Part shown: positions 14,368 through 14,440 of the stretch, piece by piece
How the letters are laid out: each line of letters begins with the position of its first letter
Numbering within the stretch: the first letter of the stretch is position 1
Assembly (NCBI GenBank): GCA_003354055.1
Contig: PIVQ01000114.1
Span: 1 to 14,440, forward strand
Direction: 5' to 3'
Length of the DNA stretch: 14,440 bases
DNA from: Desulfobacteraceae bacterium
GTDB taxonomy: Bacteria > Desulfobacterota > Desulfobacteria > Desulfobacterales > Desulfobacteraceae
The notes under the pieces: model-generated
What the model was told of the DNA's origin: nothing
The model's input: only the letters and a program-made list of their open reading frames with translations
Databases searched by the model: none
Position numbers and translations under genes: made by a program

Positions 14368-14440
14368 TCCGGCGGCGTTCTACTCTCCCACACAGTCTCC
14401 CATGCAGTACCATCGACGCTAAGGCGCTTAACTTCCGTGT
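14368..14440 (-). rRNA. rrf: 5S ribosomal RNA, 3' part
   Basis: The reverse complement contains the conserved 5S 3' half: ACACGGAAGTTAAG at the window edge, then GCGTCGATGGTACTGCATGG, GGGAGAGTAGAACGCC and the terminal GCCGCCGGA that pairs with the 5' end. About 73 of roughly 117 bases are present; the 5' part, and presumably 23S and 16S, lie beyond the right edge. The 3' end is placed near 14368 by the end of the terminal stem. Confidence 0.92.

Noticed and set aside
13974..14393. 139-codon minus-strand ORF as a real gene
   Set aside because: Its start lies within the 5S rRNA and it runs through the rRNA terminator; no ribosome-binding site or recognisable family.

Overview
The window looks like a chromosomal segment of an anaerobic Desulfobacterota bacterium, most probably a sulfate reducer related to Desulfobacteraceae. 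This is an inference from a tungsten-type aldehyde:ferredoxin oxidoreductase with its own MoaD/ThiS-like carrier, a DUF2284 metal-binding protein, moderate GC and the 5S rRNA sequence. I see no integrase, transposase, phage gene or CRISPR array.

Layout. (1) 1-1578, minus: an adenine deaminase-family amidohydrolase, cut off at its C-terminus by the window edge. (2) 1579-1920: a divergent control region with a promoter for each side, an 18-codon small ORF with an ideal Shine-Dalgarno, and a large dyad in the leader of the next gene. (3) 1921-4017, plus: aldehyde:ferredoxin oxidoreductase followed by a MoaD/ThiS-like protein. (4) 4027-5683: a DUF2284 cysteine-rich protein (minus) diverging from a LysR regulator (plus). 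Their shared intergenic region holds a ~110-base imperfect hairpin and is framed by a 12-bp inverted repeat. (5) 5850-8083, plus: a two-gene operon of an exported calcineurin-like phosphoesterase and a protein resembling the LCIB-type beta-carbonic-anhydrase family. (6) 8080-12734, minus: a four-gene operon, read as exported beta-rich protein, CreD-like membrane protein, CreB-like response regulator, CreC-like histidine kinase. (7) 12944-13987, plus: a DUF2804 protein divergent from that operon. (8) 14322-14440, minus: the 3' end of a 5S rRNA gene and its terminator, so an rRNA operon continues beyond the right edge.

The most interesting part is 8080-13987. The kinase resembles E. coli CreC along its length, including the periplasmic sensor, and the membrane protein carries a CreD-like C-terminus. 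The intergenic region in front of the operon has four TTCAn pentamers in exact 11-bp register (12809-12846). That is the geometry of the E. coli CreB binding tag, a direct repeat of TTCAC with a 6-base spacer. I infer an autoregulated Cre-type envelope-response module with two added genes, an exported protein and DUF2804, the latter apparently under the same operator. A hairpin between the creD-like and creB-like genes pairs fully only in the operon's own RNA, which suggests post-transcriptional control between the effector and signalling halves.
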